20,562 nt of DNA from DASPLH01 sp035627675 (lineage in GTDB: Bacteria > Acidobacteriota > Terriglobia > Terriglobales > Acidobacteriaceae). This document shows, one piece after another, positions 14,195 to 20,562 of the stretch; within the stretch, counting starts at the first letter, position 1, and the number at the start of each line of letters is the position of its first letter. Position numbers and translations under genes: made by a program. The notes under the pieces are model-generated. The model did not search any database. It had not been told where the DNA came from and saw nothing but the letters and a program-made list of their open reading frames with translations. The stretch covers positions 1-20,562 of the forward strand of contig DASPLH010000165.1 of assembly GCA_035627675.1 (NCBI GenBank). The letters run 5' to 3'.

Positions 14195-14275
14195 ATCCGG
14201 AAACTAAGACCCGCTGGTGTCACGAAGGGTTGTGAACCAAGGTGTGCCGCAAGGATGCGCATCACGCGCCGGTTG

Positions 14276-14926
14276 CTAGGTAGCCGGTACGTCGTTCTTG
14301 CCGCGACGACGCAGGACGAAAGGCGTGCGCTTGCGGCGCTGGACGACCTGCTTGTCGATCTTCGACCAGAACGCGTAGAAGTAGTCGGCGGCCGAGAACA
14401 GCGAGACAGCCACCATGAACCAGATGGCCGTCACGGCGATCACGTGTACGGGGAAGATGAAAGGCCCAATCGGCCAGTGCTCCCAGCGGTGCGCCAACAA
14501 CACCGCGACCACCGACACGATCTGCACCACCATCTTGAACTTGCCAACGTCGCTCGCCTGGATCGTGAAGCCTTCCTGCGCGGCGATCGAGCGCAGTCCC
14601 GTGACGAGAAACTCTCGTCCGATGATGATCACGGCGATCCACGCCGATACCAGCGTAGGAGCGAACTGGACGAGCGAGATGAAGGCCCCGGTGATCAGCA
14701 GCTTGTCGGCCAGCGGGTCCAGCAGCATGCCCAGGGTGGTCACCTGCCCACGCTTGCGGGCCAGATAGCCGTCCAGCCCGTCCGTGACAGACGCCAGGAT
14801 GAAGACGGCCGACGCCAGCAGTTCCTGCTCCCCTTGCTTCCCCTGGAACATCTTGCTGGACAGAATCCAGATCAGCAGGGGCACGGCAAAGATGCGCGCC
14901 GTCGTGATGTAGTTAGGCAGATTCAC
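14276..14926 (-). CDS. pgsA: CDP-diacylglycerol-glycerol-3-phosphate 3-phosphatidyltransferase
   Basis: Makes phosphatidylglycerophosphate from CDP-diacylglycerol and glycerol-3-phosphate in the inner membrane. 216 residues. The complete CDP-alcohol phosphotransferase motif is present: Asp49, Asp52-Gly53, Ala56-Arg57, Gly66, Asp70, Asp74, with exact family spacing. N-terminal MNLPNYITTARI is typical of PgsA. About five to six hydrophobic segments follow. The C-terminus ends in a basic tail (KQVVQRRKRTPFVLRRRGK). Start is GTG at 14926, without a clear ribosome-binding site. First of a same-strand group with the AMMECR1 and lipid-kinase genes. Confidence 0.95.
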   Translation of the reverse strand: MNLPNYITTARIFAVPLLIWILSSKMFQGKQGEQELLASAVFILASVTDGLDGYLARKRGQVTTLGMLLDPLADKLLITGAFISLVQFAPTLVSAWIAVIIIGREFLVTGLRSIAAQEGFTIQASDVGKFKMVVQIVSVVAVLLAHRWEHWPIGPFIFPVHVIAVTAIWFMVAVSLFSAADYFYAFWSKIDKQVVQRRKRTPFVLRRRGKNDVPAT

Positions 14927-15257
14927 GAGAAATAGCCGTCAGGCACACTTCCGCGCGTTCGCGAATGGGTGTGGGCGAGTCTCGATTATGCTCCCCGGCG
15001 CTAGAGGAAATCAACGCGCCAGACACAAGCGCAAAGTGAAAAGGGTGAAGGGGGATGGGGGAGAGCGGAACACCGGCTTTCACGCGCGACTTCCGCATCC
15101 AGTGTCTTTTGTTTGATTCCTCCGCTTCCGCGACAGCAGACAGCCCGATCTTTGCGTGCAATTCCGTCAGGAACTGCAATCACTGAGCCGCGATTTTCAC
15201 TTACCCTTCAAACTTTTCACTTTCTACTTTCCACTTTTCACTTTTTACTTAGTACAC
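14927..15257. other. Divergent intergenic region between pgsA and purN
   Basis: About 330 bases. It holds a purine-rich, partly heptameric stretch (about 15034-15065, AAAGTG/AAAAGGG/TGAAGGG units), an 8-bp imperfect hairpin (GCAATTCC/GGAACTGC, about 15159-15178) and the CACTTTY-type tract before purN (15213-15254). No gene or RNA recognised. Confidence 0.65.
15213..15254 (+). repeat. CTTTYYA heptamer tandem repeat before purN
   Basis: Six units of exactly seven bases: CTTTTCA, CTTTCTA, CTTTCCA, CTTTTCA, CTTTTTA, CTTAGTA. It is the same repeat as at 13182-13230 in the coding-strand sense, and it ends three bases before the purN ATG. Confidence 0.85.
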
Positions 15258-15863
15258 ATGACCAAGCTAGGCATCCTGCTCTCGGGCCGCGGTTCGAACT
15301 TCGAGGCCATCGCCGACAACATCGCAGCCGGGCGGCTGGACGCCACCATCGCAGCCGTCATCAGCAACCGGGCCGAAGCGCCGGGGATCGAGAGCGCACG
15401 GCGTCGTGGACTCCACGCCTTGATCATTCCCAGCAAAGGCCGCACCCGCGAGGAGCACGACCGTGCCATGGCCGGGGCCCTGCACGAAGCCCAAGTGGAC
15501 TGGGTTGTGCTCGCCGGCTACATGCGATTGCTATCGCCGTGGTTCATCCAGCAGTTCCCGAATCGCATCCTCAACATCCATCCATCACTGCTGCCGGCCT
15601 TCCCGGGCCTCGAAGTCCAGAAACAGGCGATCGAGTTCGGAGCCAAAGTCAGCGGCTGCACCGTGCATTTCGTGGACGAGCACCTCGACCACGGCCCAAT
15701 CATCGTCCAGAGAGCAGTTCCGATCCTCGAGACCGACGATGAACACACGCTGGCCGAGCGCATCCTCGAACAGGAGCACCAGGCTTACACGGAAGCCCTG
15801 CGCATCGTTATCGGTGGAAGGTTTGAAATTGCGGGTCGCCGAGTGGTGATCAGGCAACTGTAG
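15258..15863 (+). CDS. purN: Phosphoribosylglycinamide formyltransferase (GART)
   Basis: Third step of de novo purine synthesis: transfers formyl from 10-formyltetrahydrofolate to GAR in the cytoplasm. 201 residues, standard length. Catalytic triad residues Asn106, His108 and Asp144 fall at exactly the E. coli numbering, in ILNIHPSLLPAFPG and FVDEHLDHGPIIVQ. N-terminal ILLSGRGSNFEAI is the phosphate-binding motif. The start at 15258 is fixed by this N-terminus; the open frame runs upstream through the heptamer repeat, which would add a nonsense FTFYFPLFTFY leader. No Shine-Dalgarno sequence precedes the ATG. Confidence 0.96.
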   Translation: MTKLGILLSGRGSNFEAIADNIAAGRLDATIAAVISNRAEAPGIESARRRGLHALIIPSKGRTREEHDRAMAGALHEAQVDWVVLAGYMRLLSPWFIQQFPNRILNIHPSLLPAFPGLEVQKQAIEFGAKVSGCTVHFVDEHLDHGPIIVQRAVPILETDDEHTLAERILEQEHQAYTEALRIVIGGRFEIAGRRVVIRQL

Positions 15864-15898
15864 CCAGCCCAGGGTGGGCGCTCTTCCGCGGAGTCGGC

Positions 15899-16198
15899 CT
15901 AATCCACGGCGAACTGCAGTTGCAGGTACTCCAGCGCTTCGCGGACGCGATGCACGATCTGCTTGTACTCCGCTTCCGCGATCGCGACGCGATCCTCTCC
16001 CGTCCGGTGCTCCCACGAAGTTGCCGCCGGATACGTGTGCAGGACGAACTGTATCCCGCCGCAGCACTGCACGTTGATCTCGAAATGAAGCCTGCGGCCA
16101 CCCTGCTCGTAACGGATCGTCCGGTCGTCGGTGATGATTACGGTCCAACCGTCGCCGCGAACAGTGCGCTCGTCCACCTGTCGCAACATGGCCACCAT
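15899..16198 (-). CDS. Small protein of unknown function
   Basis: 99 residues, no family recognised. It has a beta-rich N-terminal half (GWTVIITDDRTIRYEQGGRRLHFEIN), a CysCys pair (VQCCGGIQFVL) and a probable amphipathic C-terminal helix (AIAEAEYKQIVHRVREALEYLQLQF). The start is uncertain (16198 or 16189); neither has a good ribosome-binding site. The open frame extends to 16543, but that extension runs through a structured-repeat doublet and is rejected. It converges on purN and lies downstream of dut on the same strand, separated by the doublet. Reading-frame integrity over 300 bases and protein-like composition are the only support. Confidence 0.6.
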   Translation of the reverse strand: MVAMLRQVDERTVRGDGWTVIITDDRTIRYEQGGRRLHFEINVQCCGGIQFVLHTYPAATSWEHRTGEDRVAIAEAEYKQIVHRVREALEYLQLQFAVD

Positions 16199-16230
16199 CG
16201 TAACGCTGTCAGCACAGGTGTCAATCGGAA

Positions 16231-16418
16231 CGTCATCCCTGGCGACGATGGCGGAATAGAACGGTCGCCCGATGAGGGCGGCCGGATTCGCATCGGAGTC
16301 GCGGGCCCTCGCGGCCCCGGGTGCAAGTGAAAGCTTGTGGGGCCGGGTGGTCTTTCGACTCGGAGGCGCATCCGCTGCTTCGCCGCGTTCTGTCGCGCCT
16401 CCTCGCTCAAAGATGACG
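16231..16418. repeat. Structured-repeat doublet 2 (B plus, A minus)
   Basis: B copy at 16231-16316 (plus) with inner hairpin GGTCGCCC/GGGCGGCC (one G-T pair). A copy at 16341-16418 (minus) with an 8-bp outer stem GGAGGCGC/GCGCCTCC. The 24-base centre can itself pair: GGCCCC/GGGGCC enclosing CAAG/CTTG. Heads are outward, tails inward, as in the other two doublets. It lies 33 bases upstream of the small unknown gene's start. Confidence 0.9.
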
Positions 16419-16496
16419 CGATGTTTGAACGAGGTGCAAACAGATGACCGCGGCGTGGACAGGACTTCAGGCCTGCATCTTTCGGCGGCGACCTGG

Positions 16497-16512
16497 AGCG
16501 GCTTTAGCCGCT
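16497..16512 (-). terminator. Hairpin after dut
   Basis: AGCGGCT-TT-AGCCGCT nine bases after the dut stop at 16521. No T-tract; could be a weak or Rho-dependent end. Confidence 0.3.
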
Positions 16513-16520
16513 GAGGTGTC

Positions 16521-16955
16521 CTACCTTCGCCCCGAGGAGCCAAATCCCCCGTCGTTGCGGCTCGATTCGGCCAGTTCCCCTACCACCTCAACCGGGGTGG
16601 TGAGAACGGGGTACGGGATCAGGTTGGCCAGCTTGTCTCCGGCGTGGATCTCTGCCTCGGTTTCACCCAGGTTCTCGATCACGACGCGGATCTCGCCGCG
16701 ATAGCCCGCGTCGATCACCCCGCCGGTCAGGGTCAAACGGCGCGATGCCATGGACGACTTGTCACGCAACAGGGCCCCCAGGGGTTCTCCGTTGGCGCCC
16801 GTCACCTCAACGGCAATCCCGGTCGGGACAACCGCCATCCCACGTGGAGCGATCGAAACAGATGCGGCAGCGTAGATGTCATAACCGAGGTCTTCGCCGG
16901 GGTGCGCGATCGTCGGGACTTTTGCCCCGTCGCGCAGCAGTTTCACCTTGAGCAT
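16521..16955 (-). CDS. dut: dUTP pyrophosphatase
   Basis: Hydrolyses dUTP to dUMP and pyrophosphate, keeping uracil out of DNA and supplying dTMP synthesis. 144 residues, the normal length of trimeric dUTPases. All five family motifs are recognisable: DLGYDIYAA (about 22-30), RDKSSMA (64-70, a variant of PRSxxA), GVIDAGYRGEIRV (79-91, catalytic Asp82), GDKLANLI (106-113), and the C-terminal P-loop-like RNDGGFGSSG (133-142). The start at 16955 (MLKVKLL) fits the family; the open frame extends 38 codons further without reason. Ribosome-binding site is weak. Confidence 0.95.
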   Translation of the reverse strand: MLKVKLLRDGAKVPTIAHPGEDLGYDIYAAASVSIAPRGMAVVPTGIAVEVTGANGEPLGALLRDKSSMASRRLTLTGGVIDAGYRGEIRVVIENLGETEAEIHAGDKLANLIPYPVLTTPVEVVGELAESSRNDGGFGSSGRR

Positions 16956-17026
16956 ATGGCGAATATAGCAGCCGGACGGGTACTCGCAGCAGATGCTTCT
17001 CACGCCCGAAAGGACAAGTAGGGAAA

Positions 17027-17293
17027 ATGGCAACCAGGGCCAATCAATCGGACGACCCCGTGGCAGCACGGTGGCTGGATATCGAAGAGATCCGGCTGGT
17101 GAGCGATCTCCGTGTAATGCATTCCAAGGTAGACGAGCTCTACCACATCGTTTCCGACCTCAAGCGGCGCCACGATGAAGCCTCGATCTACAAGTATGCG
17201 GATGCGCGCGTGCTCAATGAGGACATCGCCCGCGCCGATGAGATCTATCTTTGGTTCGTCAAGGTCAAGGAGGAACTCTCGCGGGTCGAGTAG
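17027..17293 (+). CDS. Small helical protein of unknown function
   Basis: 88 residues, no family recognised. Composition is charged with heptad-like spacing of hydrophobics (WLDIEEIRLVSDLRVMHSKVDELYHIVSDLKRRHDE ... DARVLNEDIARADEIYLWFVKVKEEL), so mostly alpha-helical and possibly coiled coil. No signal peptide or membrane segment. ATG at 17027 has a GGGA a few bases upstream. It is 44 bases before tyrS on the same strand, so the two may be co-transcribed; whether its job relates to tyrosyl-tRNA synthesis is unknown. Divergent from dut. Confidence 0.75.
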   Translation: MATRANQSDDPVAARWLDIEEIRLVSDLRVMHSKVDELYHIVSDLKRRHDEASIYKYADARVLNEDIARADEIYLWFVKVKEELSRVE

Positions 17294-17337
17294 CTCGTGG
17301 TTTCGCTCTCGCGTCCTGAATGCAATAATCGGACGTT

Positions 17338-18654
17338 ATGCAATTCCGTCCGGTAGATGAACAGCTCGCCTATATCCGCAAGGGAGCTGTCGAGATCATT
17401 CGCGAAGCGGACCTCAAGGATCGCCTGGAACAGTCCTTCAAGTCCGGCAAGCCGCTGCGCATCAAGGCCGGCTTTGACCCCACGGCGCCCGACCTCCACC
17501 TTGGCCACACCGTCCTCATCCGAAAGCTGAAGCATTTCCAGGATATGGGCCACCAGGTCATCTTCCTCATCGGAGACGGCACGGCGCTCATCGGCGACCC
17601 CACGGGCCGCAACACGACGCGTCCGCCGCTTTCGCGCGAGCAGATCAACGCGAACGCAGAAACCTACAAGGCGCAGGTCTTCAAACTGCTCGATCCCGGG
17701 AAGACGGAAGTCCGCTACAACACGGACTGGCTGCTGAAGCTCGGCTACGAAGGGTTCGTCCGGCTGGCCGCGAAGTTCACCGTCTCGCAGATGCTCGAGC
17801 GCGAGGACTTCCACAAGCGGTTCCAGGAAGAGAAGCCGATCAGCGTCCACGAACTGCTCTACCCGATGATGCAGGGCTACGACTCGGTCATGCTCCAGTC
17901 CGACGTGGAACTCGGCGGCACCGACCAGAAGTTCAACCTGCTCGTGGGACGCGAACTCCAGCGCCACGACGGACAGCCTCCGCAGGTCGTGCTGACCATG
18001 CCGCTGCTCGAAGGACTCGACGGCGTGCAGAAGATGTCGAAGTCGTACGGCAACTACGTCGGCATCAACGAAGAGCCGCAGCAGATGTTCGGAAAGCTGA
18101 TGTCCGTCAGCGACGAACTGATGTGGCGCTACTACGAGCTGCTGACCGACGTCACGACGTCGGAGATCGAACAGCTCAAGCAGCAGGTCACGGCCGGAGA
18201 GCTGCACCCGATGCGCGCGAAAAAGGACCTCGCCAAGCGCATCATCGCCGACTTCCATTCGGCGCAGGCAGCCGAAGAAGCCGAGGCAAACTGGACAAAA
18301 CAGTTCCAGAAAGACGAAGTGCCGGAGAACCTCGAAGAGACACAGGTCGCTGCGGAAACCGTCGGCTTCTCATCAGTGATGCCGGAAAACCTGGAGGGTA
18401 GCGCGCTTCAAGCACCCGACGGACACAGTCCACTGCAACCTATCGCCGGCAAGGTAGGTGGAATAGTCAAAGTAGATAAATTGCTAAAGGAGGCCGGCCT
18501 AGTCACATCGCGAAGCGAGGGCGAACGCAAGGTCCGCGAGCGCGCGGTTCGTATCAATGGACAAGTGGTTGGAAACGCCGTTCACTTATATCTGCCCACG
18601 GATCTGACTGTCCGGGTCGGCAAGCGGATGAAAAGAGTGCTGCTGAACCTGTGA
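17338..18654 (+). CDS. tyrS: Tyrosyl-tRNA synthetase
   Basis: Charges tRNA-Tyr with tyrosine in the cytoplasm. 438 residues. Class I signatures: HLGH (54-57) in GFDPTAPDLHLGHTVLIRKL and KMSKS (232-236). Tyrosine-pocket region YDSVMLQSDVELGGTDQKFN is intact. This is the TyrZ-like subtype. A C-terminal S4 RNA-binding domain lies at about 378-430 (VDKLLKEAGLVTSRSEGERKVRERAVRINGQVV). A linker of about 45 residues (330-377) contains an echo, VPENLEET and MPENLEGS. Codons in the S4 part (GTA, ATA, TTG, CTA) differ from the C/G-ending codons of the rest. Start is ATG 17338 with weak GGA. A structured repeat begins one base after the stop. Confidence 0.96.
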   Translation: MQFRPVDEQLAYIRKGAVEIIREADLKDRLEQSFKSGKPLRIKAGFDPTAPDLHLGHTVLIRKLKHFQDMGHQVIFLIGDGTALIGDPTGRNTTRPPLSREQINANAETYKAQVFKLLDPGKTEVRYNTDWLLKLGYEGFVRLAAKFTVSQMLEREDFHKRFQEEKPISVHELLYPMMQGYDSVMLQSDVELGGTDQKFNLLVGRELQRHDGQPPQVVLTMPLLEGLDGVQKMSKSYGNYVGINEEPQQMFGKLMSVSDELMWRYYELLTDVTTSEIEQLKQQVTAGELHPMRAKKDLAKRIIADFHSAQAAEEAEANWTKQFQKDEVPENLEETQVAAETVGFSSVMPENLEGSALQAPDGHSPLQPIAGKVGGIVKVDKLLKEAGLVTSRSEGERKVRERAVRINGQVVGNAVHLYLPTDLTVRVGKRMKRVLLNL

Positions 18655-18655
18655 A

Positions 18656-18830
18656 CGTCATCCTGAGCGAGGAGGCGCGACAGAACGCGGCGAAGCCGTG
18701 GAAGCGCCTCGGAGTCGAAGGACCTCCCGGCCCCGCTTACAACCATCCGCAAGTCCCTCGACTCCGATGCGAAACCAGCCGGCTTCGGTGACGGCCGTTC
18801 TATTTCGCATCGTCGCCCGGGATGACGTTG
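18656..18830. repeat. Structured-repeat doublet 3 (A plus, B minus)
   Basis: A copy at 18656-18735 (plus), starting one base after the tyrS TGA; the family's AAC before CGTCAT overlaps the stop. B copy at about 18751-18830 (minus). Outer stems: GAGGCGC/GCGCCTC (A, 18672-18678 and 18704-18710) and CGATGCGAA/TTCGCATCG-like (B). The A and B tails match in inverted orientation at 11 of 12 bases, so the doublet can fold into one long hairpin. Confidence 0.92.
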
Positions 18831-18849
18831 AACTGGAACTGTCCACAAA

Positions 18850-18876
18850 CAAAAAGCGCCGCTCTTCGCGGCGCTT
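18850..18876 (-). terminator. Intrinsic terminator of the duplicated-domain gene
   Basis: A perfect 9-bp stem AAGCGCCGC/GCGGCGCTT (18854-18862 and 18868-18876), followed on the minus strand by TTTGTTTGTGG. Starts 17 bases after the stop codon at 18894. Confidence 0.88.
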
Positions 18877-18893
18877 CCCGTAAGGAACCTTGT

Positions 18894-19820
18894 CTATCTC
18901 TGCGAAGCTTCGACCTCGACGCGGTCGCCGATGTGGATGTCTTCGCGCGCTACCGTCACCATGGCCGTAGCCGTGTCCGGCGTTACGGACAGCACCAGCA
19001 TTTCCCCGATACCGTGGCGCGGCAAATCTGCCTCGGACGGCTTGGGGGCCCTGGGCATGCGGTCTGCCGCATCCTCAAGGTTGCCGACCTCCTCTGAGAT
19101 CCGGTCCACCGCAGCCTGTTCGTCGTTTCCGTAACCGCGGGTCACCCGCAGATAGTCACCCGCCTTCAGCCCCTTGCCCGATCCGATATTGACGTACACC
19201 TTGCGCCCTGTTCCGATCAGGTAGTCGAAGTCCCTGGCGCCCACGATCCGTCCTGTTTCTCCGGTGGTCGCGACCGCCCATTCCTTGAACTCGATGGGCT
19301 TGCGGCTGAAGGGGACGATCGGGCGCTCCTCGAACGGGATTGCCAGGTCGCCAACCTCGATCGGCTCGCAGGCAAACTCCACGTTCACGACGGCGACGCC
19401 TTTATCGATATCGGTGACCCGCACGATTCCGAGGTCAGTCCACAAATCGCCGGTATCTCTCAGCGTCTTGCGCTGGCGTCGCACGATCTCGTTGTTGTTC
19501 GGGTCTTTCACCCGGCGCACGAGCCGGAACTGCTGTCCGACGCTGTACTCGCCGCCCTTGAGAAAGATCGTATCCCGCTGGCCGAACCGAGTGGCCTGTG
19601 GAGTCCTTTCGGCGCCTGCGACCAGGTTCGTCATCGGTAGAGCCTGCCGGGTCACAAACCCCGAACAGTTCACGTCCGAGAAAGTGGGGGCGATGGGTCG
19701 TTCCACCAGGTTGGAGGTGAACTGCTCCTGCTTTTGCGTGGACGCGGCCGCCTGCGCGGGCTGGTCTTGGGCGGCGGCCATGGAGGCCAGCAGCAGCACC
19801 ACGAACGAGATCCTCTTCAT
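18894..19820 (-). CDS. Exported protein with two similar beta-rich domains
   Basis: 308 residues; no named family with certainty. ATG at 19820 follows GGAGG by five bases. A signal peptide (MKRISFVVLLLASMAAA) is clear. Two similar segments follow: about 80-163 (IFLKGGEYSVGQQFRLVRRV ... LGIVRVTDIDKGVAVVNVEFACEPIEVGDLAIPFE) and 203-304 (VYVNIGSGKGLKAGDYLRVTR ... IGEMLVLSVTPDTATAMVTVAREDIHIGDRVEVE). Both have glycine turns, a V-rich pair of strands and a final IxVGD element. The second resembles FlgT-C/SH3-like domains that follow YINLGSKDGVKxGDxFxV; this is a resemblance only. Cys52 and Cys151 could form a disulfide. Probably periplasmic. Often such proteins carry a LysM domain; none is seen. 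Divergent from aroD. Confidence 0.72.
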   Translation of the reverse strand: MKRISFVVLLLASMAAAQDQPAQAAASTQKQEQFTSNLVERPIAPTFSDVNCSGFVTRQALPMTNLVAGAERTPQATRFGQRDTIFLKGGEYSVGQQFRLVRRVKDPNNNEIVRRQRKTLRDTGDLWTDLGIVRVTDIDKGVAVVNVEFACEPIEVGDLAIPFEERPIVPFSRKPIEFKEWAVATTGETGRIVGARDFDYLIGTGRKVYVNIGSGKGLKAGDYLRVTRGYGNDEQAAVDRISEEVGNLEDAADRMPRAPKPSEADLPRHGIGEMLVLSVTPDTATAMVTVAREDIHIGDRVEVEASQR

Positions 19821-20109
19821 AAATCCTCCGGCCTCCCAGGCGGCTCGTCAGGCGCAACTGCTTGCAGTCGCGGCTTTTGCGAGTCACTGCCCGGAAACGG
19901 CCTTCCATCCCCGCAGGTGTTACCTGTCCAATTTCAGCGATCCGATTGGGACGGACGATTCCAGCCGAACCGTAGCAAAGCACCCCCGTGGGGTCAAGGG
20001 TACCTTCGGACATGTGTTTACCGTAAAGGTACGATTTTGAGGCATTTAGCCGCCTCGGGTGAAATGGGTGGTTGCATCCTCAATTGTGCATCTGTACCAT
20101 GCGCCAGAG

Positions 20110-20562
20110 ATGAGTCTCTCGACAGTCAACTACGCTGCCCGGGCGTTGCGCCTGAGGCTTCCTCGCGTCTGCGTGGCCATCACGGGCGAGGACGCCGCCG
20201 AAATGGTGGACAAGGCAGAAGCAGTCATCCGCGAAAATCCATTCATCGAGTTCCGCCTCGACTACCTGAAGAACCCGGCCGCGGTCTTCCCCCGCATCAA
20301 GAAGCTTTTCGAATACCGCCCGGACGCGATCGCCGTCGCCACCTGTCGCCGCGCGAACTCCGGCGGACGCTTCAAAGGCTCGATCGCCGCTCAGATCGAG
20401 GTACTCACGAAAGCTGCCGCCGCTGGATGCCAGATCATCGATCTCGAAATCGAGACCGCCGAGGGCCTCAAGGCCGCGGAATACGAGAAGCTGCGCAACC
20501 AGGTCACGGTCCTTCAGCTCTCATACCACGATTTCAAGGGCACCCGGAAGCTCGAAGAGTCG
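20110..20562 (+). CDS. aroD: Type I 3-dehydroquinate dehydratase (3' partial)
   Basis: Third step of the shikimate pathway: 3-dehydroquinate to 3-dehydroshikimate through a Schiff base. The frame is open from ATG 20110 to the window end (151 codons). Motifs: FIEFRLDYL (Glu47, Arg49, Asp51), ATCRRANSGGRF (Arg80-Arg81), QIIDLEIE and SYHDF with His140, matching E. coli His143. The Schiff-base lysine lies beyond the window. The ATG has only a weak ribosome-binding site (AGAG). In some bacterial phyla this enzyme is fused to shikimate dehydrogenase (AroDE); the C-terminal half is not visible here. Divergent from the exported protein gene across 289 bases. Confidence 0.9.
   Translation, partial: MSLSTVNYAARALRLRLPRVCVAITGEDAAEMVDKAEAVIRENPFIEFRLDYLKNPAAVFPRIKKLFEYRPDAIAVATCRRANSGGRFKGSIAAQIEVLTKAAAAGCQIIDLEIETAEGLKAAEYEKLRNQVTVLQLSYHDFKGTRKLEES

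Larger units (their letters stand above)
16199..16520. other. Intergenic region with structured-repeat doublet
   Basis: About 320 bases between dut and the small unknown gene, mostly made up of the B/A repeat doublet (16231-16418). A hairpin AGCGGCT/AGCCGCT (16497-16512) lies nine bases after the dut stop; no T-tract follows. Confidence 0.7.

Noticed and set aside
15156..15257. N-terminal extension of purN through the heptamer tract
   Set aside because: PurN normally begins at MTKLGILLSGRGSN-like sequence; the extension encodes low-complexity Phe/Tyr/Leu residues.
16199..16543. N-terminal extension of the small unknown protein
   Set aside because: It would translate the structured-repeat doublet; repeats of this kind are intergenic elsewhere in the window.
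20099..20113. Four-codon upstream ORF (ATG CGC CAG AGA TGA) overlapping the aroD start
   Set aside because: Such a short frame is expected by chance; no ribosome-binding site or leader-peptide character.

Overview
The window is GC-rich, densely coded bacterial chromosome. The gene content fits an Acidobacteriota-like Gram-negative: exported M16 peptidase pairs, a TonB-family protein with a glycine-rich linker, an outer-membrane beta-barrel protein, and a type I dehydroquinase starting a probable shikimate-pathway gene. The phylum is an inference from this mix and from the style of the intergenic repeats; there is no rRNA or other marker that proves it. I found no tRNA, rRNA, CRISPR array, transposase or phage gene. 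Most genes are housekeeping.

Layout. Bases 3-1412 (+): 3' part of a clan GH-A glycoside hydrolase. 1517-1906 (-): small cupin. 2040-2939 (-): YcjF/DUF697 membrane protein. 3083-3763 (-): outer-membrane barrel protein, divergent from 3910-4395 (+), a Cys-containing exported protein or lipoprotein; a 17-bp palindrome lies between them. 4597-6117 (-): efp, acyP, apt. 6521-9408 (-): two translationally coupled exported M16 peptidase subunits, one with the zinc site and one without. 9772-10774 (+): CBS-pair protein with a basic disordered tail, then a YtxH-like membrane protein. 11164-14926 (-): pgsA, AMMECR1-domain protein, diacylglycerol-kinase-family protein, TonB-family protein. 15258-15863 (+): purN. 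15899-16955 (-): dut and a small unknown protein. 17027-18654 (+): small helical protein and tyrS. 18894-19820 (-): exported protein with an internally duplicated domain. 20110-end (+): aroD, cut by the window edge.

The most unusual content is between the genes. (1) A family of structured dispersed repeats, each about 55-150 bp, shares a head CGTCATCCTGAGCGA, a linker AGAACG and a tail GAGTCGAAGGACCT. Two stems differ in sequence between copies but stay paired, so they covary. Three times a type-A and a type-B copy sit tail-to-tail as a REPIN-like doublet (13270-13570, 16231-16418, 18656-18830). Single copies are at 4476 and 6379, and a tandem cluster is at 10866-11111. (2) Heptamer tracts with consensus CACTTTY (coding strand) lie directly in front of the start codons of purN and the lipid-kinase gene, where a Shine-Dalgarno sequence would be expected. 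(3) A long palindrome with CACAGAG arms fills the efp-acyP gap. (4) A TCGGAGAA short tandem repeat lies upstream of efp. No mobilising enzyme for any of these is present here.

Functional themes: nucleotide metabolism (apt, purN, dut), translation (efp, tyrS), phospholipid metabolism (pgsA, lipid kinase) and envelope functions (barrel protein, TonB, M16 pair, exported proteins). Strong intrinsic terminators close the barrel-protein, apt, tonB-family and duplicated-domain genes, all on the minus strand.
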